Shown: positions 48,251 to 61,216 of the stretch, one piece after another
Layout of the letters: each line of letters starts with the position of its first letter
How positions within the stretch are numbered: position 1 is the stretch's first letter
Assembly (NCBI GenBank): GCA_003550325.1
Contig: QKWP01000680.1
Coordinates: 1-64,000 of the forward strand
Direction of reading: 5' to 3'
Length of the DNA: 64,000 nt
From: Gigaspora rosea
Taxonomy: Eukaryota; Glomeromycota; Glomeromycetes; Diversisporales; Gigasporaceae
Made by a program: the position numbers and the translations under genes
The notes under the pieces: model-generated
Told to the model about the DNA's origin: nothing
What the model saw: only the letters and a program-made list of their open reading frames with translations
The model's database searches: none

Positions 48251-48778
48251 GGGAGCATCCATAAATAACCTTATACAAGAGGGGTTGGACGAACGATAAC
48301 GTTTTTCTCAATAAGTAGGGGGGTCATAAAAATATAACGTAATTTTTTTAGAAAAAATTGGCTAAAAATTGAACCAGTGGTCCAAATTTAATGATTTTGG
48401 TACCATCCGATTCGTCTCAGTGAGAGGAGTCGAATGGTACCAATTTCATTTAATTTGGATTACTGAATCAAATTTTATTGCCCAAATACTATTGGTTATT
48501 ATGTTTTTTTATAAAATTACTAAAAAATTAATAGCTTTTTGTGAATAACTATTGATCCAGTGATCCAAATAAAATGTTTTGGTATCATTGGATTCATCTC
48601 ACTGAGACGAATCGAATGCTACCTAAATTATCCAAATCAGATTACTGTGTCACAATATATTCAAGTTTTTGTAAAATTTTATATATAAACATACGGATTT
48701 TGAAAAATTTTTTTATATAGTAAAGGGGGGTCCAGCGCTACTATGAGGGGGTACATAACGTTATTTATGGATGCCCCC
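48251..48778. mobile_element. PIF/Harbinger-like element, copy 1
   Basis: 528 bp flanked by TTA on both sides (48248-48250, 48779-48781), with 19-bp ends GGGAGCATCCATAAATAAC and the complement of GGGGGCATCCATAAATAAC. A 3-bp TTA duplication with GGG-starting ends is the PIF/Harbinger signature. The interior has two inverted GTCTCAGTGAGA-type blocks like those in 61853-62741. No transposase. Confidence 0.82.
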
Positions 48779-48781
48779 TTA

Positions 48782-49167
48782 TAAATACTATTATATGGAA
48801 TTATACTTGAGCTTGAGTCTTTATTTTTTTTTGTTAATTAATGTTTTTATAAAAGACAGAAAGCCAAAAAGTTTTAGTGTAATCAAAAAAAAAAATTACT
48901 TTGGCTTTTATAAAAATTAGTAATATAGTATGCCAGTAGTATGCCAATATTAAAAAAAAATAGTTAGTAAAGAAATCAATGTTCCTCATACAATTTGTAT
49001 TATAAAAGCATTTTTTCGTACAATTTGTGCTAGAGTTAAATATATTTCTATATTCAAATTTATTCAGCTTTGTTATAGTATATATCTAGATTTAAATTTA
49101 AATCTGAATTTATTTACATCTGAATATAAAAACACTATGTTATGTTATATTACATAATATAGTATAT
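48782..49167. other. AT-rich interval, no gene seen
   Basis: No open frame or repeat boundary worth reporting. Confidence 0.5.
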
Positions 49168-49175
49168 ATCTGGAT

Positions 49176-50217
49176 TAATGTTGTTTGCCGAAATTGTTTT
49201 ATGCTTGTAGAAATATTTTGACATTTGATATTTAGACTGCCGAAATGTCTAAATATTATCGAAATCCTAAATTATGCCGAAATGTTTAAATAATGTCGAA
49301 ATGTCTAAATTAAGAAATAATATGAAAAAACAATAAGTTTGCTATCCAAACAAGCTCTAGCGTTCATACTTTAACATCAATACCTCTAGTCTAGGACTAA
49401 TTGTTTGAACCCATACCAATTAACCACGTATAAACTATGACCTCTCGGTCTAAAGTTTTCTAAACCCCAAGGTCCTAAACTACATGAAAACACAAGCATA
49501 AGAAAAATGTCTACATGTGCCCATATAATTGGGGCGTCATCCTGCAGCATCTGTTTCAGATCCCTGTACTACCATTGCAGCCACGGAACTGTATGTAAAT
49601 ATCACGAAGTAGAGATGCGAATCGATTCTAAAAATCAAAATCGATGATCGAAAACTCGAATTCTAAATCTTTATAGTTATTTCTTGTATTGAGTGCCTGA
49701 TTAGATTCTATTTTTTATTATTTAATACTGTAAGTTATTAGGTTTTACAAATAATATGAAGCAATGTACAAAGTTTTTTGGTTGTTTTTAAAGCTATACC
49801 AGAGCTTATTGCGCTTTGCAAAAATGTTTGATCTCTGCAGATCATGTCACGAGAAATCAGCCAATTTTTCAATTCTTGAAAAATTTTAATGATTTCGGAT
49901 AAAACATAGACGTTTTTGATAAAAATGATGATCAATAGGGAATTAAAATTTCCCGCCATCATCACTGTGTAAATCACAGGATCACACTTTTACAAAGCAC
50001 TATAATTAAATAGAATCTTATATTTAGTCATATAGTATTATATTTAGTCAACTATTTAGACATTTAGTCACATAGTATTTATTTAGTCAACTATTTAGAC
50101 ATTTAGGCAAATTTAGACTTTTGACATTTCGAAAAAAAATAATGCCATGTCGAAATATATTTAGACACTAATTGCCTAAATAGTTGACTAAATTAAGTAT
50201 TTCGACTAACAACATTA
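49176..50217. mobile_element. hAT-like motif-array element I (1 kb)
   Basis: 1042 bp with a perfect 8-bp target duplication ATCTGGAT (49168-49175 and 50218-50225). The ends are TAATGTTGTTTGCCGAAAT and the reverse complement of TAATGTTGTTAGTCGAAAT. Both flanks (49190-49320 and 50020-50200) are arrays of GCCGAAATGTCTAAAT / ATTTAGACATTTCG words. The middle 650 bp differs in composition and holds a 79-codon minus-strand frame (49977-49738) that I do not recognise. Confidence 0.88.
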
Positions 50218-50225
50218 ATCTGGAT

Positions 50226-50815
50226 AAAAGTGTTAACTTTAATTTGTGCTATAAAAAAATTTCTCTTATAACAATTTTACCATTTATGTGCAGAAAGTTA
50301 TAAAAAAAATAAACTTATATAAACCAAGTTGGTTTAGGTTAGGGACCTAAAAATTTCGATAAAATTATATAAAAATTGTTTTAAGTATAGTAAAAATTGT
50401 TTTTTATTGCTAATAAAATTTAAATTAAAATTTTATTTTAGAAAAACTTTATATAACCAATATAGGTAAAGTTGATTTTCGAATATTCTAAAAATTTTGA
50501 ACCTCTAAAAAAAAATTGAAGTATATAATAAATAAAAAATTAAATTTATAATTACAGTATTAACTAAAATTTAATTTTTTGACTTTCAGACATAATTAAT
50601 ATAAAGCAACAATTTTTAGAGCAGTTGTCTGAGAAATTCTAAAATCCAAAAATGTTTGAATGCTAGAAAGTTGTTATTAAAAATAGAAAAAAATGTTTAT
50701 TAATACTAAAAATTTTATTTAATTTTGATTAAACATTATATTTAGTATTTATACAAGTCTAATTTAGATTTTGTTTATTGTATGCTAGAATATTAAGAAA
50801 TTAGATACTAAAACT
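50226..50815. other. AT-rich interval, no gene seen
   Basis: A/T-rich with no recognisable gene or element ends. Confidence 0.5.
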
Positions 50816-51289
50816 ATACTAAACAGAGATAGCATGTTATAATATTGAACATTTGGACAATTTGGACATTTGAATATTTGGACAATATCCAATTGATCAA
50901 TTAATTTTGATTGGACATAGTAACTTTTTTTATTGGACATTAAAAAAATTTAGTTTAATCTTGGCCTAAATTAAACTTAATTCTGGCCAATATTTACTAA
51001 TACAAAATATTTTTAATTTACAGTATATTTAAAAAGTATACTGATAATAATAATAATTATTATTATAAAAATATGCATATGTACATATATATTCATGCTG
51101 CTAAATCAACTTATATTTTATTTTTCTTACAATATATATATTTGATATTGGCTAATGAAATATGATTAATCAAACCGAGTTTTAAAAACTGTAAAATAAT
51201 TGTATTTCAAAAAGAATAATAATAATAGTTGATTTTATTTTTAATTTTAAAATAAAGGTATATTATAAAGAAAACAGGGTAGCTTATTT

Positions 51290-51735
51290 CAAATATAATC
51301 GATTTTTGGTTAATCGCAGATAGTTGCTACATAGTAAAGTCTAAATTTTACTGTATAAATTGATTAAAGTTGCTTAAGTAAACTTATTTAGGAGATTAAA
51401 ATATACTTAATTTAAAATTTTTACTAGGATTAGAGAACTTTTTATTATTTGGATTTTGATTTTTATATTTGTTAAATATATTTTTTTAAAAAATTTTAAT
51501 TTTTTCGTGGAATGTAAAAATCAAAAGTCAAATAATAAAAAGTTTCTAATACTAATAAAATTTTAAAGTAAATGTATTTTGATCACCTGAAAAAGTTTAC
51601 TTAAGCGACTTTAATCAATTTGTATAGTTAAATTTGGACTTTACTATGTAGCAACTATTGTCAATCGTGCGGTAGCTTATTTAGATCAAAGATGTTTTTG
51701 AGTTTTTTGACCAAAAGAAAAGGGTAACCTATTTT
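51290..51735. repeat. fold-back inverted repeat inside element E
   Basis: Arms at about 51322-51470 and 51530-51661 are reverse complements (GTTGCTACATAGTAAAGTC left, its inverse right). A GGTAGCTTATTT word near each end also occurs in the MITE at 47915-48225. No coding; exact ends and target duplication unresolved. Confidence 0.65.
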
Positions 51736-51806
51736 TAGCTTTTGTCGTCATATTATTAAAGTTGTCCAATAAAATTATTGGACAATTGGACATATATCCA
51801 ATTGAC

Positions 51807-52171
51807 TAGGGTTGCATCAGTCCAGTTCAGTCCAGTCCGGTTCCTAAGAGGACTGTTATCATAGTGTTTACGGTCCTAGTCCGATTTGGTTCTTTGGTCC
51901 CATAACGGACCTTTAATGATTAGTCAATTTTAATGCATAAAATTTTATTGGCCAAAAATAACGTAATTATTTACTGTCAAATGTAAACAAACATTATATG
52001 ATCTACATTACACCTGATCAAGAAATTTGATTGGGTGATACAAATATCACAGTTATATTTACAAGGACCGGTCCCAGGACCAGGACTGGTTCTTTAATGG
52101 TCCCACAGTCCTTATCAGTTCCAGTTCAGGACTAGTTCTGAACTGGTCTTTTTTAGGACAATACATCCCTA
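51807..52171. mobile_element. hAT-like motif-array element F, nested in E
   Basis: 365 bp with a perfect 8-bp target duplication CAATTGAC (51799-51806 and 52172-52179). The ends are TAGGGTTGCATCAGTCC and the reverse complement of TAGGGATGTATTGTCC. The interior consists largely of GGTCCTAGTCC / GGACCGGTCC / ACTGGTTC words. It interrupts the TTGGACA array of element E. Confidence 0.92.
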
Positions 52172-52477
52172 CAATTGACAGTTTGAATATATGTCCAATA
52201 ATTTTACAATTTATTTGAACATTGTTCAATGCCTAAAGGTCCAAAAAATTATTTGGACATTTGGACTATGTCCAAATGTTCAAATGTCCAATTAAATTTA
52301 TTTGGACATTGTCCAATGCCAACCCTGATACTAAATATATCTTTTGTAACAAGAATACATTCTATTGTCAATTTATTAGAAATAATTTTTGATCAAAAAT
52401 TTTTTGTACATGTGAAGTTTAAATTGTCAATAAAAATTGTGAAAAAATGTTTTCTAATTTTTTTGAAATTTTTTAGG

Positions 52478-52620
52478 GTCCCTGGTCCAGGTATTATCAG
52501 TTTGGGTTTCTTTTGTGATCTAAACCCAGTTGGGTTCAAAAAATTATGGTTCAACCTAGCCCACAAGACTTGGTTTGGGTCGGGTTCAGGTTTTTAGTTA
52601 GGGTATAAGAAATACTAGAT
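52478..52620. repeat. degenerate GGGTTCA / CCTGGTCC array
   Basis: Repeated GGGTTC, AACCCAG and GGTCCAGG words begin at TAGGGTCCCTGG, 140 bp beyond element E. No matching right end was found. Probably another aged motif-array element. Confidence 0.45.
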
Positions 52621-53047
52621 CCAAGCTCTAGACTTAGCCCATTAGAAATTCAAAAAAGTTTTATAAATAGTGAATATAGTGAATTTATATACTTAAAAAA
52701 AGGCAACCAATTAGAATATAGAGCATTATTATAACAGATTCTATTCAATAGAATCTCTATAGAGATCCAGAACTGCTCAGATTCAAAAAATTGTAGATTT
52801 AAACCCGAACTGCCAGATTGGATCTAGATTTCAGATTGAGTCTGTAAAACTCTATCAGAGACTCTGCTTTCAAAAATATTATGTAATATTTGTTACTACT
52901 TTTAATTAATCTTTTATAATATGTGCTATTAAATAAAATAAATAAATTTGTATACATATTACATAATTTGATTTTTTCTATCAATTATATTAAAATATAT
53001 AGCAATTCATAACTTTGTTTATATTTTGTATTATTTTTTTGTATTGT

Positions 53048-53059
53048 TTTTTTTTTTTT

Positions 53060-53129
<70 letters not shown>

Positions 53130-53180
53130 NTTTTTTTTTTTGTATTTTTCTTTTTGTATTGTTTTTTATATTGTTTTTTT
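53048..53180. repeat. long poly-T run with N
   Basis: About 80 consecutive T bases, one N at 53130, then more T-rich sequence. Likely a homopolymer that could not be resolved. The poly-Phe open frame over it is an artefact. Confidence 0.95.
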
Positions 53181-55431
53181 TTAATATATATATTTTTTTG
53201 CTTATAGTTCTTTTACAAGAAAATCCAGGCTATTTCTTGAAGTTGATACAAGAAAATATAAGTTAATATAAAGTTCAACATAAAGTTTACCAAAAAAATC
53301 TATAACAAAACTTCTTTATTTATAATAATACAAAGTCTTTACCAAAATAAAAAAATGGTTAAGAAATTAGTGCAGATAACCCCCGATAATATTAATCTAT
53401 ATTAATATCAACCTAAGCCACAAATCAAATTTTTACAAATTTTTATATATTAAAATTCTTTTGTATATATCAACTTTAATATAAATTTTTGTTAATATCA
53501 CTATTAACATAATTTTGATCAGGTTCAAATGGGTTAATATTAATGAGGGTCACTTGTATTATTTTAAAATAAGCAGTAAGTAGTAAATAAAGAGACTAGA
53601 AGCACATTATAGCTACAAAATACAAAAGTTACTAGTCAAGTAATCAAATCTAATGTACAGTATAGTCTACTATAAATATCTTTTTTTATTAATTGTTTGA
53701 AAGTTTTCTGTACAAAATATGCTAAGATATAAGAATAAAAGTTGTACCCTATCTTTAACAACAACTATTACAACAACTTTCACAATAACAACAAGAAAAA
53801 AAAAGACAAACACAAACAGAGCTTGCTGAATTTTATATCCTATAAGATCAAGTAGGAATTTGTTGGTTCTTAAAAGAAAAATTAACTACATGCTCTATGC
53901 TCTATAATAACCCAAGATCTTTGATTACAAAAAATCCTCTATATATAGTATTATTGTAGAAATTATATAATAGTCAATACAAATATAAAGAAAAAAATCA
54001 AGTTTAGCTAAATGTATACTAAAAAATTAGATAGCAGAATAAAAAATTAAATTGTACTATAAGAACAAATAATTTATAATTATATTGTACTTTGTAAAAG
54101 TTTTTTTTTTTGGTTTTTTGCAATAATTAAACAATTATATTTTTTAAAATAAAAAATTCTGTTTATTAAAAAATATTCTTTTTTTGTTTTTATTTACACA
54201 ATTTAAATTTTAATATAAATTTTATTATTAGGGTTTTTGATATATAACAAAATGGCCAAAAAATTTGATATTTAGAATATTTTTAAGTACCTAAATCAAT
54301 TAATTAGAATTAAAATTTTAAATAATTGGGATAAAAAAAAACTAATTAAATGAATTGCTACTTTAATAAAAAAAATCAAAGGTGCAGGCCATCTTTTTTT
54401 TTTTTATCAAGTTAATGCTAATTGGCTAAAACTACTTATTGATAGAGTAAAAAAAGAAATTCTTTGCTTTATGTTATGAAATAACGATAATCTGTTTATT
54501 GATTTGCGCATACTATCAAATTTTAAAATATTACAATCAATATATTTATTGTATAACTATGTGAAAACCTACAAAATACTATCAAGACAATTACAGAATT
54601 AGACTTATACTTTTTTAAATATAAAAGATATAATAGTAATAAGTTGCCCTAATTACAACATATTAAATAGTAATTAATATTTATAGCAAACAATATCAAC
54701 AAAATTGGTTTTTAAAATAAAAGTTTCAACTTTTACATAAGCAATTTATAATAACAACATTAACTAATCAACACTTTTTAATAATGCTTAATTCGGATAT
54801 TTATTATTTATTTGTATAAAATTAGTATTTTTATTTTCAAAAAAGCTCAAAAAACTTTTTGATAAAAAAAAAACAAACAGTTTAAAAAATAAGAATTATT
54901 AATTTTATGTACAAAAATAATAAAATCCATATAAAAAATTAAAATATACAGTACATATTTGCAAAAGATATATTAAAAAATTTTCAATAAAAAAAAAATC
55001 CGCATAATAATACGCAAATACATAAAGATATCAGTATTAAATTACATAAAAAAAAATTAATTTCAAACCTACCTCAAAACATATCTTAGATCAAATTTCC
55101 ACACTATGTTTATCTTGACTCCATTATTTAATCAACAGCAAATATTAAGCAATACTCAAATAAAACGTAAAAAAGAAATTTTTGACTCAAAAACAAACAT
55201 GTAGTAAAGTTGTTAGAGTAATGGGCTAATTTCCTACAGATCATATTTAGGCCTGCACTAATACAACCAAAAATTACCTCTTGGAGATATATACCCTACC
55301 TGAATTTGCACCAGCAGGAGGAATGTTTGTTAAAGTTCTTTTATAAAAAATTTTTTTTAATAAAAAAACAAAAAGTTTGCAATAACTTTCCAAGATTTGA
55401 CAGTAAGCAAACGTCTCTCAAATACAAACCT
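53181..55431. other. gene-free AT-rich interval
   Basis: A/T-rich sequence between the T-run and the CPSF2 stop codon. No gene or bounded repeat is visible. Confidence 0.5.
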
Positions 55432-58400
55432 TTATAAAATAGCATGTTGTGCATATATTATTGTTCTGATTTTGTAATAGTCATCTGATAATGAACCTTC
55501 TAAGATCAATTGCCCATTCGGGGTCTAAATGTATGGAATCACAAGGAAACAGGATCTTAGTTTATAATTCATGAAAACTAAAAATTAAATATAGACATGT
55601 AGTATATTTCAAAAATAAAGGTACATATACCTTTCGGACAGCAACTTTCTCATTACACACTAATACACCTTCATCTTTAAATTCTGCCGTTATGCCTTCA
55701 GACTGCAATACACGTTTTAATTCTGTTAACTTGACTTCACCAACAAAGACTGGATTATGAGTACCAGAACTTAATTCTTCTATCGGAACCACATCCAATA
55801 CTGGTAGAGAAGAATCTGGAGGAAAGTATATTTTTCCGTTTACAAATGCAATATCATAATCTTCGAGCTAATTAAATTTATGTAATAATATGTATATATA
55901 TTACATGGCATCATATGTTCAAGGATAGAAATAAATAGAGCTTGACAATAAAGATTAATTTATAGTTCCAATTCCGGATCAATCTATCATCCATTTATCC
56001 GTATCTAAATTATCCGGATGGATACAAATCAGATATCCGGATAATCCGACAGAAATTCGGATAATTTTTCGAATATCAATAGTAGACTAATATTCGGATA
56101 ATAACGGATAATGGATATCCAATAGTTATTTGGATAATTGGATAATGGATTGGAACTCTAGATTAATTTAATTTTAAAATTACCTTTGAAAGTTTTAAAG
56201 AACTAACTAAAGCATCGGTTAATTTCACCTGGTAAAAATTTGTAGCAGCTGATACGTTTAAAACTTCTCCAACATCAGGTGTGTAAACATCTCGCGTCAT
56301 TGATCTTATCGCCAGGCAGCTTTGGGCAAAATCATTAGTTGCTTCTGGTGACGCATGAACTACGATCTTAAAAGAACAGTTAAAAAAAAAAAACTTAATA
56401 TATGTAAACCCCTTAAATAAACGATAAATTCGTAAAATTATAAAATGTATAAACTAACCAACTTTCTAGGTTGAACCTGAGGTACAATAGTTTTAAGAGA
56501 TCTACCATCATTCGTTCCTTCTAAATCAATAAATCTAATTTGGCACTTAAACTCAATTTCTTGTTCATAAGATACATATTTCGTTGGAACATTTGACTCC
56601 GGAAAAGCATTCGTTGAATCTTCTCTATCGAACTGATAAAAACCAAAATTTTACAATCCTTAGCAAACAATTGAAAATCTTAAACTTACAAAATAGTGCA
56701 AGTTAAAGTTAAAAGCAATAATTCTTACCTCATCTTTGTCACTATTCATATCAGCTTTATCTCCATTAATGTCGCCATCTCCTGCATTTTCATCTCCAAT
56801 TCCCCTAGCGAACTGATCTACTTGTATAATTTCTCCATAATCGTCGTACCTTTTTCTTTTTTCAACATAAGGAAACATTAAGTAGCTCTGAGTTTGTTTA
56901 AAAAATCCTCCATATTTCGTCGCATCACGTACATAAAGATCAAAATGTTTGGACAATAACTCTTCTATATCTGTATCTCCTATCTCTGATTCAGATTCAT
57001 CAGATTCATCATCTTCTATTATTGATAAACTTTTTGCAATCAAAGCTGCTTGTGCCGCTTCACGCTCTTGCTTTTTACGAAGTTCGGACTTATATTCTGA
57101 TAACTCTGTACCTTCAAGAGGTAGCTTCTTTTTTATCTACATTAAATTATCATAACACATTACGTAATTCAAATGAAATTAGTTAATAATGCGATAACAA
57201 ATTTAAATTATTCACCATAACTTTTAATTATAAAGTTTTTGACGTACCAAAAGGTTCATGTTCAAACTTAAATTAACAGGAGGCTTTACAGGCCCATCAT
57301 TCGATTGACTAAGGTTATCCCACTCATTATATAATTTTCTTGCCAATGAATTTGGCGGTCCTCTGTCTGTCAATATGAGAGCATTTAATTCTGATGGTCC
57401 CCATTCAAGTAAAAGATCTCGTGCATATCCTGTATCCAAACTAGAGTTACTTGCAAGAACAACTTTAGGTCCTGGATACTTGGAAAGTTCTTTATACCTA
57501 TGACACAAACGCAAATACCTAGATGACGCGTATAATATTAGATTATCATTATTAACTGTATAAAAGTCGATACACTTATTGCATAAATTCATAATGATAT
57601 TTTAAATAATTATGAATTGATATTCCAGCGAACCTAAATTCAAATGGGTTTTCTCTTTTACTATCAAATTGTCTATTGATAGCATCACTCATCCATTCAA
57701 GCATACTCTTGGCGAACTGTATTGTTCGATAACTTTGGTGAGTTAACAGGATAAGTGGATATGCAACTTGATAATATGCCCAATGCTGATCCAATAGATA
57801 TGCTAGTTCCAAAACGCGAGCTGATGAATCTGTGGGTAACAAGACAGATCCCTTGTTTTTCATCGTATTAGTTATGGTATCTGAAAAATTGTCATATAAT
57901 TTTATATCAGAATTGGATATTTAATTTGCTTGAACGGCATCAATAATATTTTTAATTTAAAATATACCAAATAAGGCAGTATCACGGGATCTCCTTGCAG
58001 GATGAATAATTAGAGAATTATATGCATCTGTAATCATTAAAGAAGGTCTACTTAACGCATCTAAAACGACCCCATTAATATGTAATACTGTCCCGTCTAA
58101 GTGTCTACGTAAAAGAGCTCCATATGAATAAAAATTTTACGATACAAAAAGGAAATAAAATAATTATCACTATATAACCTTTCTTTTTTGTGATTATAAT
58201 CTACTGCGTATACAATCTCTTCAGTATCTTTTTTGATCTTCCATATTGTGCCACCTATAGTATGTCCAGCAGCATAAGCTGTGATAGTAATGCCTTTACA
58301 CTTCCCTAATAAAAAAAGTGAACGTATTCATTTAAGATCAAACATATATAAATTATAAATTTTGTCAAACGCATTATTTACCTCCCAAAACCATTGGTTG

Positions 58401-58895
58401 TGAATATTTTAGTGTATTCACTTTTTCAAATGCTGCATCGACATTATCCAATGCAAAAGTGTCGAACATGGCTTCATTCACTTTTGATTGAAAAATATCA
58501 TACATACACATCCGTCCCATATGAACTACCGGTACTGTCGCGTACACAGGACACGAAAGACCAAAGTGTCCATATGCATAAGGATATGCTCCCAAATGTG
58601 ATAGATCAGGATGTGAGAGGAGAAGTGCGTCAACCTGCTTAGCGACTCTAAATTTTTATGTTAACCTCAAGTTAGCGTCTTTGAAAGCAAAAGTGTAATT
58701 TCCTTAATTTACTGATCATTTTCGCTACTTTTTGAAAAAGTGAAAAACCTACCTTCTCAAATGTTTTAAATCTTCTACATTAAATTCATCATTCCACCCA
58801 CAGTCTAACATTATTCGAACTTCTTCGTCCACTTCTAAAAGATAACATAATGCGTCTTCGTTTTTAGCGCCAGATATAACAGTAAATACGATCAT
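55432..58895 (-). CDS. CFT2: CPSF2/CPSF100 cleavage and polyadenylation factor
   Basis: Eleven exons: 58895-58753, 58647-58382, 58305-58179, 58104-57968, 57880-57634, 57518-57248, 57136-56729, 56632-56459, 56366-56184, 55867-55631, 55524-55432. The total is 2286 nt, 761 aa; human CPSF2 is 782. It is the non-catalytic metallo-beta-lactamase/beta-CASP partner of the CPSF73 nuclease in nuclear pre-mRNA 3'-end processing. Family landmarks: [17 protein letters not shown] (degenerate metal site, normal for CPSF100), [56 protein letters not shown], an acidic [13 protein letters not shown] stretch, [15 protein letters not shown], and the C-terminal [14 protein letters not shown]...DDYYKIR. The start ATG gives [14 protein letters not shown], as expected. 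Intron 9 (55868-56183) carries a transposon (element G). Confidence 0.95.
55961..56160. mobile_element. hAT-like motif-array element G in CPSF2 intron 9
   Basis: 200 bp with a perfect 8-bp target duplication GATTAATT (55953-55960 and 56161-56168). The ends are TATAGTTCCAAT and the reverse complement of TAGAGTTCCAAT. The interior is an array of TCCGGATAAT / GGATATCC / AATTATCCG words. It lies wholly within the intron and leaves both splice sites about 15-90 bp away. Confidence 0.9.
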
Positions 58896-59680
58896 AGTAA
58901 TAGTTGAACCGTAACCATCACCATAATTGCAAATTACGGTTTATAAAGAAAATTATAATCTGAGAACCGCAGTTGAGAAGTATCAAAGTCATGATGCAGT
59001 CCCGTGATTATTGCCCAATTATATTGTAAGATCATGTCCCAATAAATTTTGCAGGATGGCCATTTTTTTTTAGCAAAACTTCCATTTCGGCGAAATAGCA
59101 TCCACTTATTTGCGCGGGTAACAAACTCCTGGAGAGGAAATAGTCAATCGGAGAGTGCAAATTTTTTTTCCGGATCAGAATCCCAACACGCGCAAAAGAA
59201 GAAAAAAGCGAAAATATGCAAAAACTAATGTTTAAATCGATCTTGGTGCACTAATTAAAAATGACGGGAATGAAATTTTACATATAATAAATATCGCTCT
59301 AACCCTATGGCCTCTAACATTAAGGTCCTAACCCTAAATTTTTATCTAACGCACTTAGTTTATTTGCGCAAATAAGTAAAATGGGCGAAATAACGCACAA
59401 GGGTGAAGTTACAAATTTCGGCTTAAATTAGACTTAATTCGGGCCGAACTCAAAATAACGCCCATGGTTGGGTAAGAAAAGTTTTTAAAAAAGCTATACT
59501 ACAAAGTTTTTTAATAAAATTACAGTACTTTAGTATTTTTGAATTTTAAATATTAATTTTGAAAAAATTGTCAATTTCGTCCCTTTTTTTAGCACCTAGT
59601 CCACATATAAATTATAGACCCAAGCTTACTCTAATTTAAAAATTAGTTTTAAAGTTAGGAAAAGTTATAATTTAAGTATA
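58896..59680. other. upstream region of CPSF2, repeat-bearing
   Basis: The CPSF2 promoter must lie in the first part. Bases 59336-59470 share an AATTTCGGCTTAAATTAGAC...AATTCGGGCC core with the 107-bp MITE at 12404-12510. The word TTATTTGCGC recurs at 59088 and 59359. No gene is seen. Confidence 0.5.
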
Positions 59681-59682
59681 TA

Positions 59683-60469
59683 TGGGCCAGTGCGAAAAGA
59701 TTGATACCTTAATATTTTAATTAAAAAGTACTGCTAATGAAAGTTTTTATATTATTAATAATATAATTAAATATTTTTTACAATTGAATAACTATGGTAT
59801 AAACTATCATTTTTTTATTAATTATATTATTTTATATTACCTTTATATAAAAATAGATGAAAGCTAACTTTTTAGATAAAAAAAAATTACAACAAAATTT
59901 TTTCTTAAAAAAATAGATTTTAATTAATATCTTAATGAATTTGAAAGTTTAAAGCTTGCTACTACGGAAGTAACTAGCTATAGATTCAATAAAACTATAT
60001 TTAAAATTTCATAAAAAAATAATCACTAGATAAAAAGTTATAAGTTGATGTATTTGTATTAAAAATCATTAATTTACTATATGTACTATATATATTTAAT
60101 AGTAAAACTAAGCTTAAAAATAACTATTAGTAAATTTTTTTATATTTTATATAAACAAATATTTAAATTTTAAAATAATCTTTTTATTATCTAATAAAAT
60201 AAAGTTAAATTAAAAAACTTAAATTTTATATATAAAAAAATTTTTATTACTATATCACGATCAAATTTATCATTTCTAATATAGTAAAATTTGCTTAAAA
60301 AGCTAATGCTAAAAATTTCTTGATTGTTTATATAAAATAATTAAATAAATTATATTAAACCCTTTCCTATCTACCAAAATAATTTTTTAAATTAAAAAAA
60401 TTTACATTTTATTACTAAAAAATTACTATTAATTTTTATTTGAGGTATCAATCTTTTTGCACTGGCCTA
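59683..60469. mobile_element. TA-flanked element with GGCCAGTGC ends
   Basis: 787 bp with roughly 30-bp inverted ends (TGGGCCAGTGCGAAAAGATT left; complement of TAGGCCAGTGCAAAAAGATT right) and TA on both sides. The interior is extremely A/T-rich with no open frame. A non-autonomous Tc1/mariner-like element is inferred. Confidence 0.75.
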
Positions 60470-60845
60470 TACTAAAAATTTGGCAAAAAATATTTTTTGT
60501 ACAGTATAGTGATTATTTTTTACTGTGCAGACAGTAGTATGCAACACACAAAAGTAAATATTCTATAAATGATGCACACAGTTCTAATGTTGTTACCCTA
60601 TTTAGTCAAATATTTAGACAATTGTCTTTCATTTTTACAAAATAATATAAATAAGCATGTTTAATTCTGCCAAAAAAAAAGAAAAAGAAGACAGTTACAA
60701 AAAAATCAGAAAAAATAGTCCTTGTGATGATGATAATGAAATTAAACAGTAAAATATAGAATACAGTATCATCTTTTAAAAAAGTACTACAGGAATTTAA
60801 TAAGATTATTAATTAACTTATTCCACAAATTAATGATTATCAAAT

Positions 60846-61216
60846 CAGGGCCGATGATTTTCTGCAGTGATAATTGTTAATTCTGTCCAAATTCTGCGCA
60901 TTAAAATTCATAATTTCTGTGTGAATTCTGCATTGGTCATTTATAAATTTTGTGTTGGCTATATAGAAATCTTGAATATTCTGCAATCAATTTGTCGTTT
61001 AGTCTTTAGATTATTTAGGATATTAAGCAAAAATTTTCAGCTGACCACGCTCGTATTTCAGATTTATTTATTTTCTACATCAGAACTTTTGGAAGTTAAT
61101 ATTTTTAGAAACTTGCACCTATAAAAAAAACCAAACTCTACTTTCTGTGGCAATTCTATGCTATTCTCTGTGATTTCTGCGGCATTCTGTGAAATGCAAA
61201 AAAATTATCGGCCCTG
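60846..61216. mobile_element. hAT-like motif-array element H
   Basis: 371 bp with flanking 8-mers TATCAAAT and CATCAAAT (7 of 8). The ends are CAGGGCCGATGATTTT and the reverse complement of CAGGGCCGATAATTTT. The interior is an array of ATTCTGC / ATTCTGTG words, mostly in one orientation. The 85-codon frame at 60867 only translates these words. Confidence 0.82.

Larger units (their letters stand above)
50824..52327. mobile_element. hAT-like motif-array element E, host of nested insertions
   Basis: 1504 bp with a perfect 8-bp target duplication ATACTAAA (50816-50823 and 52328-52335). The ends are CAGAGATAGCATG and the reverse complement of CAGGGTTGGCATT (9 of 13 match). Both termini carry arrays of TTGGACA / TGTCCAA words (50855-50940, 51770-51800, 52180-52320). 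It contains element F (51807-52171) and a fold-back at about 51290-51735. Confidence 0.8.

Noticed and set aside
49738..49977. Possible hAT transposase remnant in element I
   Set aside because: The 79-residue frame shows no recognisable hAT dimerisation or catalytic motif; kept only as a note in the element entry.
53015..53266. 83-codon open frame of almost only phenylalanine
   Set aside because: Direct translation of a poly-T run containing an N; not a protein.
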